Notes: a model not told the origin generated them from the sequence alone. Numbered from the stretch's first letter, positions 1 through 6,425 are shown. The stretch is DNA of 10,789 nt from Verrucomicrobia bacterium GWC2_42_7 (GCA_001831055.1 MIDO01000119.1:1-10789); one strand, 5' to 3'. A program made the numbers and translations.

Positions 1-1066
1 CTACTGCCTTCATTAGACCCATGTTCCCCTCTTGAATGAGGTCGAGGAAGGAAAGGCCTCGGTTAGTGTATTTTTTCGCAATACTAATAACCAATCGCAA
101 GTTAGCCTCGACCATTTCCGTCTTGGCTTGGTGTGCCTCACGCATATTCTTTCGAACAGCCTTGACAAGAGGAGCAAGCTCTTCTGGAGAAATTTTAAAT
201 TCATCTTGGATCTCACGAAGGCGGTTATTGAGTCCGTCAACATCAACAGTCTTAAACTTGATATGGTCCTTCTTTTTAACCGAATTCAAGCAATCGAGTG
301 CTTTTTCGATTTCACGTAAAGTGGGAGACAATTTATCCAAAAATTCCTCAAAAATTTTTAACTTAAAATTAAATTTCTTAAAAACGGGCTTTAATTGTGC
401 TTCGAACTTTTTGAAACGGGCCCACCCTTTTTTGCGAGCTTCTTCGTCTTTTGCATAACGAAATTCTTCCCACGATTCATTGACACGTTGAATGATTTCG
501 TCGACTTGCTCCGCAAGCTTTGGCAACATGGCAAAATATTCTTCTCTGCTGTCGATTTTTTTATCCAAAACGACTCGATCAAAGCGTTCCTCGCGGGAAA
601 GTAGCTTTTTCGCCATATCTTTTTGGAAATCTGCAGTAAAGCAAATGGAGAACAGCTTATCTTGAGCGGAAAATTCAGCTTTCTCGATACGCTTAGAAAT
701 AGCTACCTCTTGTTCTCTTGTTAAAAGAGAAACCTGTCCCATTTGCTTGAGGTACATGCGAACGGGGTCATCGACAATCTCCTGCTGGGAAGCTTGAACT
801 TCCTGTTCTTCATCCTCTTCCTGCTGCTGCTTGTATCCCTCAACCTCTTCCGTATCCAGAATCTCAATGTCAAGGTTTTCGAGAATGTTGATGATATTCT
901 CAATGGCATCTGGATTATCAATATCGTCTGGCAGCTGGGAGTTAATGTCTTGGACAGTAATGTACCCCTGCTCCTTTGATAGATTGATGAGGTCTCTGAT
1001 TTTCTCATTCAAAGCGTCAGCTGAGTGCGACGCCGTTACTTTATTTTTGGTAGATGATGTTGGCAT
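1..1066 (-). CDS. rpoD: RNA polymerase primary sigma factor RpoD (sigma-70 family), N-terminal part; C-terminus cut by window edge
   Basis: Housekeeping sigma factor that directs RNA polymerase to promoters. 355 codons are visible, starting [11 protein letters not shown] region 1.1-like N-terminus (about residues 20-75) is followed by an acidic Q/E-rich linker (about 79-95). Region 1.2 starts with [12 protein letters not shown] (99-110) and [18 protein letters not shown] (114-131). A long charged non-conserved insert spans about 132-310. Region 2.1-2.2 follows with [20 protein letters not shown] and [18 protein letters not shown] (317-355). Regions 2.3 to 4 lie beyond the left edge. The ATG at 1066 is the first start after an in-frame TAA; I see no clear Shine-Dalgarno sequence. 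It lies 270 nt downstream of dnaG on the same strand, the usual macromolecular-synthesis order. The family assignment is secure; only the partial status limits it. Confidence 0.96.
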   Translation of the reverse strand, partial: MPTSSTKNKVTASHSADALNEKIRDLINLSKEQGYITVQDINSQLPDDIDNPDAIENIINILENLDIEILDTEEVEGYKQQQEEDEEQEVQASQQEIVDDPVRMYLKQMGQVSLLTREQEVAISKRIEKAEFSAQDKLFSICFTADFQKDMAKKLLSREERFDRVVLDKKIDSREEYFAMLPKLAEQVDEIIQRVNESWEEFRYAKDEEARKKGWARFKKFEAQLKPVFKKFNFKLKIFEEFLDKLSPTLREIEKALDCLNSVKKKDHIKFKTVDVDGLNNRLREIQDEFKISPEELAPLVKAVRKNMREAHQAKTEMVEANLRLVISIAKKYTNRGLSFLDLIQEGNMGLMKAV

Positions 1067-1280
1067 GCTTATGAAAGGGTTTTATGGCAAAAGGGAAAAT
1101 CTCTTAAAAGAAGCTTTTCTCTGTCTCCTTTGAAAATAACAATGGTTATACACAAACAAATCTTTATGAAATTTGCCCTTTGTTAAATTAGAGATAATAA
1201 TCAAGCCGTTGTTTTTCAATGGACTAATGTTTAATCAAATCGAATCCATATCAAGTAACTTTTCTTATGTAAGTGCACAA

Positions 1281-1309
1281 ATTTCTTTCCAATTTTGCAG
1301 ATTGGTCAA
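1281..1309 (-). promoter_or_regulatory. Possible rpoD promoter in the dnaG-rpoD gap
   Basis: On the minus strand a -35-like TTGACC (1309-1304) is followed after 17 nt by AGAAAT (1286-1281), a weak -10. It would give a leader of about 200 nt before the rpoD ATG at 1066. A second weak -10-like TATAAC lies at 1150-1145 without a good -35. No convincing terminator was found in this 270-nt gap, so read-through from dnaG is equally possible. Confidence 0.22.
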
Positions 1310-1336
1310 GAAAAATCAGTAAGGATGGATTCATTT

Positions 1337-3208
1337 TCAGTCAGTTAAGTTTTCTTTTATGGGAGTTATTTGAATCGCCGGAATGTTTTTTGTCAACAGT
1401 TGACGTAATTTCATTAACTCTAACTGTAATTGATGTAATTTTTCTTTGTGAGTAAATGGGGTTGAATTGATTTCTATATTTAAGTGAGTTATGCGCTTCT
1501 TAATAAAATTTTGGTAAAGCGCCCGAATACAAGCATTGGCTGCTTGAATGGGATTTTCGACATTAACATCTTCATAACGAAGGCTGGCAATGTAATTCTT
1601 TTCATTATCATCAGAGAGAAGCTCATCCAAGTGCTTAACTCCGTGCCAATTACCCTCGCGGATTTCATCAAGGAAACGTACAAGAAGACGCCCTTGCATA
1701 GTATCCGGTTCAATCCAATCTGGATTAATCGTATGGGAAAAAGGTATATCAAGATATTCATAATTAAGCATGAGTAGCAAAACCTCATATTCAAGACTTG
1801 TCAATTTCCTGTTATGACTTTTCTCTTTAACGTCTCGTTCTATGGGGGGTTCGACACGATGAGACGTTTTTTTGTTCAAATAATTCCAGAAGTCTTTTTC
1901 TGCGGATTGACGGTCAATACCTAATTTCGCTATCGCTTCATTGAGATATCCCAATTTATTTGTATTTGATTCACAATGACTAATAATTTCAAAAATCTTA
2001 TTAAGGATCTCTGTTTTCTCCGGAACCGAAATATTTTGTTTCCCCGCAAAAAAAAGATCAATGGCAAAATTAATAGGGTCCTTGGCTTGCTCTCGAATAG
2101 CATTAAACCTTGCCAAACCATCTGCCGTTTGCAAGAGCTCATCAGGATCTGAATCCTCTGGCAAAACAAGAAATCGAATATCGAGCCCTATTTTGAGCGC
2201 AAGGGGAAGAATTCGGAAAGCAGCCTTTTGCCCAGCCCTATCGCCATCCAGCAGACAATCCACCTTTGGGGAATAACGCAACAACATATTCAGTTGGTTT
2301 TCTGTGATACCTGTCCCCTGAGGCGCTATCACACAGTGTAAACAAGAAACCCAACAACGTATCGCATCGAGTTGACCCTCAACCATTAAGAAACGCTCCG
2401 TATCTTTGATTGCTGTCCTAGCTCGGTCTAGATTAAACCACAGGTGTCCTTTGGTAAATATAGGAGTTTCTGGAGAATTGATGTATTTAGCTTCAAAAGA
2501 AGAATCATCCTGCGGAGTAAGGGAGGTTTGCCTTGCAGAGAATGCCACTACTCGCCCCTGAATATCACGGATCGGAATCACCAAGCGCCCTCTAAATCGA
2601 GAGCGAAACTTCAGCGGATCCGTCTCCTGTTCCCTGAAATAAAAAAGCCCTGATTGTTTCAGCGACTCCAACGAAAATGGTTTTCTGCACACATATTTTG
2701 CTAAAGAAGAAGCATTTGGGGGAGAAAAACCAATATTAAATTCCTTTGCTACCTCGAGCGAAAAATGTCGCCCGTCTTCCCAATATTTGCGAATTTTCTC
2801 TCCGTCCGCATTATTTTCGAAAAATTGCTGAACAAAAAACTCCGTAGCAACCGCATGTATATCAAACAACTCCTTTTTCAGAGAAACATTTTGTTGAGTG
2901 CCGCCCCCGGATTCATACTCCAAGGAAATATTGAACTTTCTTGCAATAAATTCAACGCTCTCTGAAAAACTCAAATTTTCTTTCAGTTGAATAAAACGAA
3001 AAATATCCCCCGCATTGTTAGTACTAAAACACTTAAAAATATTTTTATCGGAATGAACAAAAAAAGATGGCGTCTTCTCGTTGTTAAACGGACTCAGGCC
3101 GCGCCAACTTGCCCCCACCCTCTTCAACACAACGTACGGCGAAACCACGTCAAGGATGTTTACTTTATCCTTGATACTATCTATACATGTACGCTTAATA
3201 ATCGCCAT
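1337..3208 (-). CDS. dnaG: DNA primase DnaG with degenerate zinc-ribbon ligands
   Basis: Makes RNA primers for replication, working with the replicative helicase. 623 residues is typical for bacterial DnaG. The N-terminal zinc-ribbon domain (about 1-100) keeps its fold signature (SPFNNEKTPSF, 39-49; KCFSTNNAGDI, 59-69). Of the canonical C-x2-H...C-x2-C ligands only C60 remains; the others are S39, N42 and T63. The RNA-polymerase domain has FRSRFRGRLVIPIRD (201-215) and KYINSPETPIF (241-251). The Toprim core shows VEGQLD (276-281; many DnaGs have EGYxD), APQGTGIT (295-302), LLDGDRAGQKA (319-329) and the acidic EDSDPDELL (351-359). The C-terminal helicase-binding region (about 450-623) is poorly conserved by eye. 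The start ATG has no nearby Shine-Dalgarno; AAGGAAA lies too far upstream to serve. It precedes rpoD on the same strand. Confidence 0.95.
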   Translation of the reverse strand: MAIIKRTCIDSIKDKVNILDVVSPYVVLKRVGASWRGLSPFNNEKTPSFFVHSDKNIFKCFSTNNAGDIFRFIQLKENLSFSESVEFIARKFNISLEYESGGGTQQNVSLKKELFDIHAVATEFFVQQFFENNADGEKIRKYWEDGRHFSLEVAKEFNIGFSPPNASSLAKYVCRKPFSLESLKQSGLFYFREQETDPLKFRSRFRGRLVIPIRDIQGRVVAFSARQTSLTPQDDSSFEAKYINSPETPIFTKGHLWFNLDRARTAIKDTERFLMVEGQLDAIRCWVSCLHCVIAPQGTGITENQLNMLLRYSPKVDCLLDGDRAGQKAAFRILPLALKIGLDIRFLVLPEDSDPDELLQTADGLARFNAIREQAKDPINFAIDLFFAGKQNISVPEKTEILNKIFEIISHCESNTNKLGYLNEAIAKLGIDRQSAEKDFWNYLNKKTSHRVEPPIERDVKEKSHNRKLTSLEYEVLLLMLNYEYLDIPFSHTINPDWIEPDTMQGRLLVRFLDEIREGNWHGVKHLDELLSDDNEKNYIASLRYEDVNVENPIQAANACIRALYQNFIKKRITHLNIEINSTPFTHKEKLHQLQLELMKLRQLLTKNIPAIQITPIKENLTD

Positions 3209-3427
3209 TTTTGGTAGAATTTTTTATTTCCTTGTGGAAAACGGATTTTTATCGATTGAAAGTGTTTTCCCCAACCCCCTCTTCAGAAAATGAGTTAGGC
3301 ATTAAAAGTAAAATCTATCGATCTTGTTTTTAAGAAAGATACTCATTTTGTGAAGCAATTGGAACTTTTGTGTCATTATAGATTCAGCATAACACATAGT
3401 TAGTCAATTGAAAATCGAGTCATTTGT

Positions 3428-3456
3428 CCTATAGTAAGTTTAATTTCTATTGACAA
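3428..3456 (-). promoter_or_regulatory. Motif promoter A, upstream of dnaG (TTGTCA-17-TATAGG)
   Basis: Minus strand: -35 TTGTCA (3456-3451), 17-nt spacer, -10 TATAGG (3433-3428). The spacer is nearly the same as in the promoters before the TPR and phosphodiesterase-like genes. With flanking bases it forms a 20-bp imperfect dyad of form ATAGnAAnTTnnAAnTTnCTAT (3450-3431; 7 of 10 half-positions match). An ATG follows 4 nt after the -10 and opens a 7-codon ORF (MTRFSID, 3423-3400). dnaG starts 220 nt further on, so this may drive dnaG, a leader peptide, or be what is left of a lost gene. Confidence 0.5.
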
Positions 3457-3611
3457 TGCCGCAACTTCCCCCAAGAAAAACCAATGATCCGGCCGAAAAA
3501 ATTCAAAAAAGTTGTTCGACCCGATGGGATTAAGTTCATTCCTGTTATTTATAACCATCTTTTTGTATCAATAGATTTTCAGTTCACTATAAAACAGACA
3601 GCACCCCATTT

Positions 3612-3808
3612 GCGCGCAACAATCTCCTTTTCGGAAGGGGTCAGAAAAACGTCAGTTCAAGTTTCCGAGGAGGCGGGCAAGGTGAGAGCAAAGGAGCGTA
3701 CATACGTACGTTACTGAGCTCGAATCCGTAGCCCAACACACTCGAAAACTTGAAATCACGTTTTTCTGTTTGGGGAAACCCTTTCTGGGGGACTATTGGT
3801 TTCCCCAA
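3612..3808 (+). repeat. Dispersed intergenic repeat, copy 1, interrupted by a 127-bp element
   Basis: The left portion has a GCGCGCAA remnant of the first part (3612-3619) and the box AATCTCCTTTTCGGAAGGGG (3621-3640). The right portion is the hairpin TTGGGGAAACC...GGTTTCCCCAA (arms 3770-3780 and 3798-3808), whose loop ends in GGGGGACTATT. In the 9.2 kb copy the box and hairpin are directly joined; here 3642-3768 separates them. The hairpin ends 2 nt after the TPR gene stop (3811) and could end that transcript, but no T-run follows on the minus strand. Confidence 0.72.
3642..3768. mobile_element. MITE-like 127-bp inverted-repeat element (no coding capacity)
   Basis: The 28-nt arms at 3642-3669 and 3741-3768 are inverted copies differing at 3 positions. 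They begin CAGAAAAACGT and end ACGTTTTTCTG, with TTCAAGTTT(c/t)CGAG inside. The 71-nt centre contains a small hairpin CGTAC-ATAC-GTACG (about 3697-3710). The element sits exactly between two parts of the dispersed repeat, which are joined in the 9.2 kb copy; that supports insertion. No clear target duplication is visible beyond one or two T. Alternatively it could be a structured RNA. A diverged copy of its right part lies at about 6751-6800. Confidence 0.5.
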
Positions 3809-3810
3809 CA

Positions 3811-5340
3811 CTACTTGGAAAGAAGTTGAACCTTTTGCTCTACCTCGGGACGTTTTTTGTGATCAAGGGGGGCTAATTTTAAAAATTCTTTGTAAAGGGC
3901 AACCGCCTGCTCTTTGTCTTGTTTGATTTTTTCATATGCCCGAGCCGTCGCTAGCGTAATTTCAGGGTTTTGGGGAAACTTCTCTTTCGTCTCCTTAAGC
4001 TTTTGGGTCAACTGTTCGGGCTTTTCCGTTTTCTGAAGCAATTTTAGGCAGAAGAACGCATACTGCACATTTTGATCATCTGCATGCATAGCCTGTTGGA
4101 TATCAAAGTGTGCTTTATCAAAGGCGTTTGTATTAAAATGAATCTGAGCTAAAAGGAACCAAAGATCTGCTGGTAGGGTCGACGAGGAGGAGGCAAGTTC
4201 ATTCGCTAATTTTTCAGCGTCCGCATATAACTGTTGATCAAATAGTTGCCTTAACTTTACTGTTTTTAACTTTTCCTCCGATTGCTTAGCTAAGAGGACG
4301 GCTTGTTCTGCCTTTTCCTTTAATTTTTCAGCTTCTTCTTTTTCTCTTGCAATACGTTCATCTTCAGCCTGTTTTTTTGCAATTAATTCCTGCTCTAGCT
4401 TCTGCTTTGCAACACGTTCTTCTTCCAATTTTTTTTGGAGCAAGGCCTTCTCTTCTCCTTCTTTCTTTAGCTGAGCCTGCAATTGCAAATCTTTTTCCTC
4501 TAATTCTTTTCGCTCTTTCTCCAACCGAACCTCTTCCGCTTTCTGAGCCTTCCATTGGTTCAATTCTCGGCGCACCCCTACCAATGCAATTTTATCAATG
4601 CGATCGCCTTCAACCGAATCCAGTTCAGCCAATAACTTTTCGACTACAGGCCATTCCTTCCGCTGACACGCAATCTGAACCAAACCCAGCTTCCCTTGCT
4701 CTTTTCCATCAGACAATTCCGCAGCTTTCGCATACCAAAACTCCGCCTGGGCAACGTTATTCACTTCGAAAAACAAGTTTCCCATCTTGGCATAATCAAG
4801 CCCTGAAAGTTTTCCTTTGGGAAGAATGAAAAAATAAGCCTCAAGCGCCTTTTGATGATGCTTTAATAATGCCTCCGATTCGGCAACGCTTCGCCACGTA
4901 TCGAAGTCATCCGGGAAAAACTTCAAATAGTAACAATAATTCTCAACGGCAGCCATCAGGTTATTATCCTCCTGATAAGCGCGAGCCGCATAAAGCGCAT
5001 TTTCCTGATAAGAACCATCTAATTTGGAAATCCTCTCAAAAGTACTCGCGGCCAAAGAGAAATCTTTATGGGTCGAGTAAGCAAAAGCCAAAGCAATCAA
5101 AATCTCTGGTCTATTTGGGTACTCTAAAGACAACTCCTCAAGGAGTTCCAATGCTTGATTAACATGATCCTGCGCAATAAGTTGACTAGCATTATCAACC
5201 TCTTGATCTATTTTTTGCTTAATGCGTTCCTCTCGCCTCGTCTTACTAAAAAAATCACAACTACTAAATGTAAGGGCCAGGATAGCTACCACCATCCCCA
5301 CAAAAAAAAGCCACTTAGAGCGCCAAAAGAATCTCATCAT
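3811..5340 (-). CDS. TPR and coiled-coil protein, probable lipoprotein or membrane-anchored envelope protein
   Basis: 509 residues, no named family recognised. The N-terminus is basic then hydrophobic (FVGMVVAILALTFSSC, 13-28). Cys28 sits in an imperfect lipobox (FSSC), so either lipoprotein attachment or an uncleaved anchor is possible; I infer export to the periplasm or envelope. Degenerate TPR units fill about 45-240 (for example ALELLEELSLEYPNRPEILIA and AEFWYAKAAELSDG). A strongly charged E/K/Q coiled coil spans about 264-365, followed by more TPR-like helices (about 366-495). Such proteins usually scaffold envelope or secretion complexes, but no partner is shown here. ATG codons at 5340 and 5337 are both possible; there is no Shine-Dalgarno, and the -10 of a recognisable promoter lies only 6 nt upstream. 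A repeat hairpin starts 2 nt past the stop. Confidence 0.85.
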   Translation of the reverse strand: MMRFFWRSKWLFFVGMVVAILALTFSSCDFFSKTRREERIKQKIDQEVDNASQLIAQDHVNQALELLEELSLEYPNRPEILIALAFAYSTHKDFSLAASTFERISKLDGSYQENALYAARAYQEDNNLMAAVENYCYYLKFFPDDFDTWRSVAESEALLKHHQKALEAYFFILPKGKLSGLDYAKMGNLFFEVNNVAQAEFWYAKAAELSDGKEQGKLGLVQIACQRKEWPVVEKLLAELDSVEGDRIDKIALVGVRRELNQWKAQKAEEVRLEKERKELEEKDLQLQAQLKKEGEEKALLQKKLEEERVAKQKLEQELIAKKQAEDERIAREKEEAEKLKEKAEQAVLLAKQSEEKLKTVKLRQLFDQQLYADAEKLANELASSSSTLPADLWFLLAQIHFNTNAFDKAHFDIQQAMHADDQNVQYAFFCLKLLQKTEKPEQLTQKLKETKEKFPQNPEITLATARAYEKIKQDKEQAVALYKEFLKLAPLDHKKRPEVEQKVQLLSK

Positions 5341-5346
5341 AAAGGA

Positions 5347-5374
5347 ACTATAGTAAGTTCAATTCACATGACAA
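5347..5374 (-). promoter_or_regulatory. Motif promoter B for the TPR gene (TTGTCA-16-TATAGT)
   Basis: Minus strand: -35 TTGTCA (5374-5369), 16-nt spacer ending GAATTGAACTTAC, -10 TATAGT (5352-5347). The start codon of the TPR gene at 5340 begins after only 6 more nt, about where transcription should begin, so a leaderless or nearly leaderless mRNA is predicted. The spacer matches promoters A and C (AATT, AA, TTACTATA), although its dyad is weaker. Confidence 0.6.
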
Positions 5375-5399
5375 TACTTGAATGGTGTATCGGTAGTTG

Positions 5400-5467
5400 A
5401 AAAAACCAACAGTCTCCCCAAAGCAGTTTTCCTCCCCCCTTCCGAAAGAGAGATTACTTGCGCATGG
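5400..5467 (-). repeat. Dispersed intergenic repeat, copy 2 (diverged, inverse orientation)
   Basis: Read on the minus strand it runs GCGCAAGTAATCTCTCTTTC, GGAAGGGGGGAGG, then CTTTGGGGAGACTGTTGGTT. This follows the order of the 9.2 kb copy (GCGCATAAGCTCCTTTTC, GGAAGGGGTT, ...TTTTGGGAGACTATTGGTTT) with scattered substitutions. The terminal hairpin arms have decayed (GGTTTTTTC in place of GGTTTCCCC). It lies upstream of promoter B. Confidence 0.6.
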
Positions 5468-5654
5468 GATGTTTTTTTCAAATTCGTTTCTTGCCCAAAA
5501 GGAAAACACAAAGGAAGAGGTATTTTTATTTTATTAAGATTCAACGAACCGCTATTTACCTTAACCAGAAGTTGCATTGGAAAAACAAAAAATCCCATTA
5601 AGCAACTTTTTCCAAACCACTTTAAAAAGCAAGCTTATCTTGCAAAGGGAAGCT

Positions 5655-5691
5655 TTTGGGAAACCCATTTTGAGAGACCAATCAAAGTTTC
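5655..5691 (+). repeat. Partial dispersed repeat, hairpin part only (copy 3)
   Basis: TTTGGGAAACCCATTTTGAG then AGACCAATCAAAGTTTC resembles the hairpin part of the 9.2 kb copy (GGGGAAACCCATTTTGGGAG then ACTATTGGTTTCCCC). The left half is well kept; the right half has lost most of its complementarity. No box or GCGC palindrome is attached. Confidence 0.5.
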
Positions 5692-5723
5692 TTAAGCTAA
5701 AAGAATAAAAATCGTGAACATTT

Positions 5724-5761
5724 CTTATTGACAATAAGGAAGAGTGGTTGTTTTCTTATTG
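5724..5761 (+). promoter_or_regulatory. Palindromic operator candidate overlapping a -35-like box before rpmJ
   Basis: CTTATTG-A-CAATAAG (5724-5738) is a perfect 7-1-7 palindrome containing TTGACA (5728-5733), a consensus -35. A third half-site, CTTATTG, recurs at 5755-5761. The -10 is unclear: TTTCTT lies at an 18-nt spacing. 7-1-7 geometry is known for Fur-family boxes, and zinc-free L31/L36 paralogues are often Zur-controlled, so a Zur-type site is a reasonable but untested reading. Confidence 0.4.
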
Positions 5762-5773
5762 TTCTTTAATTTT

Positions 5774-5899
5774 ATGAAAATAGTCTCATCTATCAAGTCG
5801 TTGAAAAATCGCCATCCCGATTGTCAAGTAGTGCGTCGCAAGGGGCGTATTTATGTAATTTGTAAAACAAACCCACGTTTTAAAGTACGTCAAGGGTAG
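5774..5899 (+). CDS. rpmJ: Large ribosomal subunit protein bL36, zinc-independent type
   Basis: 41-residue protein beginning [17 protein letters not shown] and ending NPRFKVRQG, a clear match to the long bL36 form of proteobacteria and Verrucomicrobia. It stabilises the peptidyl-transferase side of the 50S subunit. Canonical zinc L36 carries Cys-x2-Cys, Cys and His; here two cysteines remain (C17 in HPDC, C32 in VICK) while the first Cys and the His position (PRF) are gone, so zinc binding is unlikely. There is no Shine-Dalgarno; the upstream sequence is T-rich (TTCTTTAATTTT). It is followed after 27 nt by rpmE2, forming a two-gene operon like the ykgO-ykgM pair of enterobacteria. The gene is short but the assignment is secure. 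Confidence 0.93.
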   Translation: MKIVSSIKSLKNRHPDCQVVRRKGRIYVICKTNPRFKVRQG

Positions 5900-5926
5900 T
5901 TTAAGAGATAAGAGAGGAAGAGAGCC

Positions 5927-6178
5927 ATGAAGAAAGATATTCATCCCGATTTTCACCCAGTCTGCTTTGTCGACGTATCTACTGGGAAGAAGTTTTTGAC
6001 AAAATCCACCGTGCGTTCCAAGCAGGTAGAAAAGATTGATGGGGTTGACCATTTCGTCATCATTCGCGACGTAACTGCAGATTCCCACCCAGCCTATACT
6101 GGTGAGAAACGCTTCGTCGACTCCGAAGGCCGCGTTGAGAAATTCGATAAGAAATTCCGTCGCCGTCCAGGCAAGTAA
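5927..6178 (+). CDS. rpmE2: Large ribosomal subunit protein bL31, type B (zinc-independent)
   Basis: 83 residues beginning MKKDIHPDFHPVCFVDVSTG, with a type-B middle (STVRSKQVEKIDGVDHFVI, SHPAYTGEKRFVDSEGRVEKF) and a basic tail RRRPGK. bL31 bridges the ribosomal subunits at the central protuberance. The CxC and CxxC zinc ligands of type-A L31 are absent, and the length suits type B (about 80-90). The start ATG has a good Shine-Dalgarno (AGAGAGGAAG, 5911-5920), the only clear one in the window. It is the second gene of the rpmJ-rpmE2 unit, and two hairpins follow its stop. Type-B copies commonly replace the zinc form during zinc shortage; whether another copy exists elsewhere in this genome cannot be seen. 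Confidence 0.94.
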   Translation: MKKDIHPDFHPVCFVDVSTGKKFLTKSTVRSKQVEKIDGVDHFVIIRDVTADSHPAYTGEKRFVDSEGRVEKFDKKFRRRPGK

Positions 6179-6203
6179 GCCCATAGAAAAGTTTTATAAA
6201 TTT

Positions 6204-6243
6204 CGGGGAAACCGCTTTTGGTCATCCAAAAGCGGTTTTCCCG
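6204..6243 (+). terminator. Stem-loop after rpmE2 (18-bp stem, no T-run)
   Basis: CGGGGAAACCGCTTTTGG (6204-6221), a TCAT loop, then CCAAAAGCGGTTTTCCCG (6226-6243) pair over 18 positions with one non-Watson-Crick position. It starts 25 nt after the rpmE2 stop. The next bases (AGCCCTTTCC) are not a T-run, so it may protect the mRNA end rather than terminate by itself. It is also the hairpin part of repeat copy 4. Confidence 0.5.
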
Positions 6244-6307
6244 AGCCCTTTCCGAAAAGACGATTGTTGCGCGGATATAAATTCCAAAAAAATTTATATC
6301 CGCGCAA
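6204..6307 (-). repeat. Dispersed intergenic repeat, copy 4 (complete, inverse orientation)
   Basis: All three parts are present in reverse order: hairpin part (6204-6243), box with complement CGTCTTTTCGGAAAGGGC (6245-6262), and GCGC-ended AT-rich palindrome (6267-6307). Compared with the 9.2 kb copy the hairpin has a longer stem (CGGGGAAACCGCTTTTGG pairing across a TCAT loop) and the palindrome has a different core, although the plan is the same. Compensating changes in both arms would suggest the structures, not just the sequence, are kept. Confidence 0.7.
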
Positions 6308-6313
6308 TTTTTT
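6267..6313 (+). terminator. Strong intrinsic terminator downstream of rpmJ-rpmE2
   Basis: A perfect 17-bp stem TTGCGCGGATATAAATT (6267-6283) / AATTTATATCCGCGCAA (6291-6307), with loop CCAAAAA, is followed by six T (6308-6313). It is the best intrinsic terminator in the window for the plus strand and likely ends the ribosomal-protein transcript. It doubles as the GCGC palindrome of repeat copy 4. Confidence 0.72.
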
Positions 6314-6333
6314 ATAGTTAATTATTAACTATA
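6313..6333. promoter_or_regulatory. Perfect 21-bp palindrome, possible operator related to the A/C dyads
   Basis: Arms TATAGTTAAT and ATTAACTATA flank a central T. The inner 19 bp has the same ATAG...CTAT frame and length as the dyad in promoter C (ATAGAAATTCAATTACTAT). It lies between the rpmE2 terminator and the tRNA gene. I found no well-spaced -35/-10 around it, so its role is unknown; an AT-rich hairpin by chance remains possible. Confidence 0.35.
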
Positions 6334-6396
6334 TCGCATTATCCGGGCGCAACCAGTTTTATAAAAGACAGGTAAAAATATTCTTTTAAAAAACGC

Positions 6397-6425
6397 TTGC
6401 CTTGGAAGAAGTAGGTGATTGATTA
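6397..6425 (+). promoter_or_regulatory. Possible tRNA-Arg promoter
   Basis: TTGCCT (6397-6402) after an A-rich run, then 17 nt and TGATTA (6420-6425), a weak -10. It would start transcription a few nt before the tRNA at 6439. The -35 is good and the -10 poor. Confidence 0.35.

Larger units (their letters stand above)
3209..3810. other. 602-nt intergenic region rich in repeats; no credible gene
   Basis: This stretch lies between the TPR gene and dnaG, both minus strand. From dnaG outward it holds a DnaA-box-like TTTTCCACA on the minus strand (3241-3233), a 9-bp inverted repeat AAAATGAGT/ACTCATTTT (3287-3295 and 3341-3349), a motif promoter (3456-3428, minus) followed by a 7-codon ORF (3423-3400), part of the dispersed repeat (3612-3640), a 127-bp inverted-repeat element (3642-3768) and the repeat's hairpin part (3770-3808). 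A 77-codon plus-strand reading frame (3484-3717) runs through repeat sequence, resembles nothing I know and is not called. Confidence 0.75.
5341..5773. other. 433-nt divergent intergenic region
   Basis: This separates the leftward TPR gene from the rightward rpmJ-rpmE2 pair. It holds motif promoter B (5374-5347, minus), dispersed repeat copy 2 in inverse orientation (about 5400-5467), a degenerate hairpin-part copy (5655-5691), and the palindromic operator candidate with TTGACA before rpmJ (5724-5761). Reading frames here run across repeat sequence and I reject them as genes. The stretch about 5470-5650 has nothing I can recognise. Confidence 0.7.

Noticed and set aside
36..458. 140-codon plus-strand ORF and other plus-strand frames over 1-1133
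   Set aside because: They lie antisense to rpoD, whose conserved sigma regions read cleanly on the minus strand; their translations show no family features.
3484..3717. 77-codon plus-strand ORF in the dnaG upstream region
   Set aside because: It runs through the dispersed repeat box and the left arm of the inverted-repeat element, has no initiation signal and resembles nothing known.
4347..4829. 160-codon plus-strand ORF
   Set aside because: Antisense shadow of the coiled-coil part of the TPR gene; the biased E/K/Q codons keep the opposite strand open.
5378..5695. 105-codon plus-strand ORF and an overlapping 79-codon minus-strand ORF
   Set aside because: Both cross repeat copy 2, and one is antisense to promoter B; no protein features.
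5341..5773. Replication origin at the divergence point of the two gene arms
   Set aside because: Gene orientation switches here, but no DnaA-box cluster, dnaA, dnaN or AT-rich repeat array is visible; a local switch is common.
5786..6184. 132-codon minus-strand ORF
   Set aside because: Antisense to rpmJ and rpmE2, which are unmistakable ribosomal proteins.
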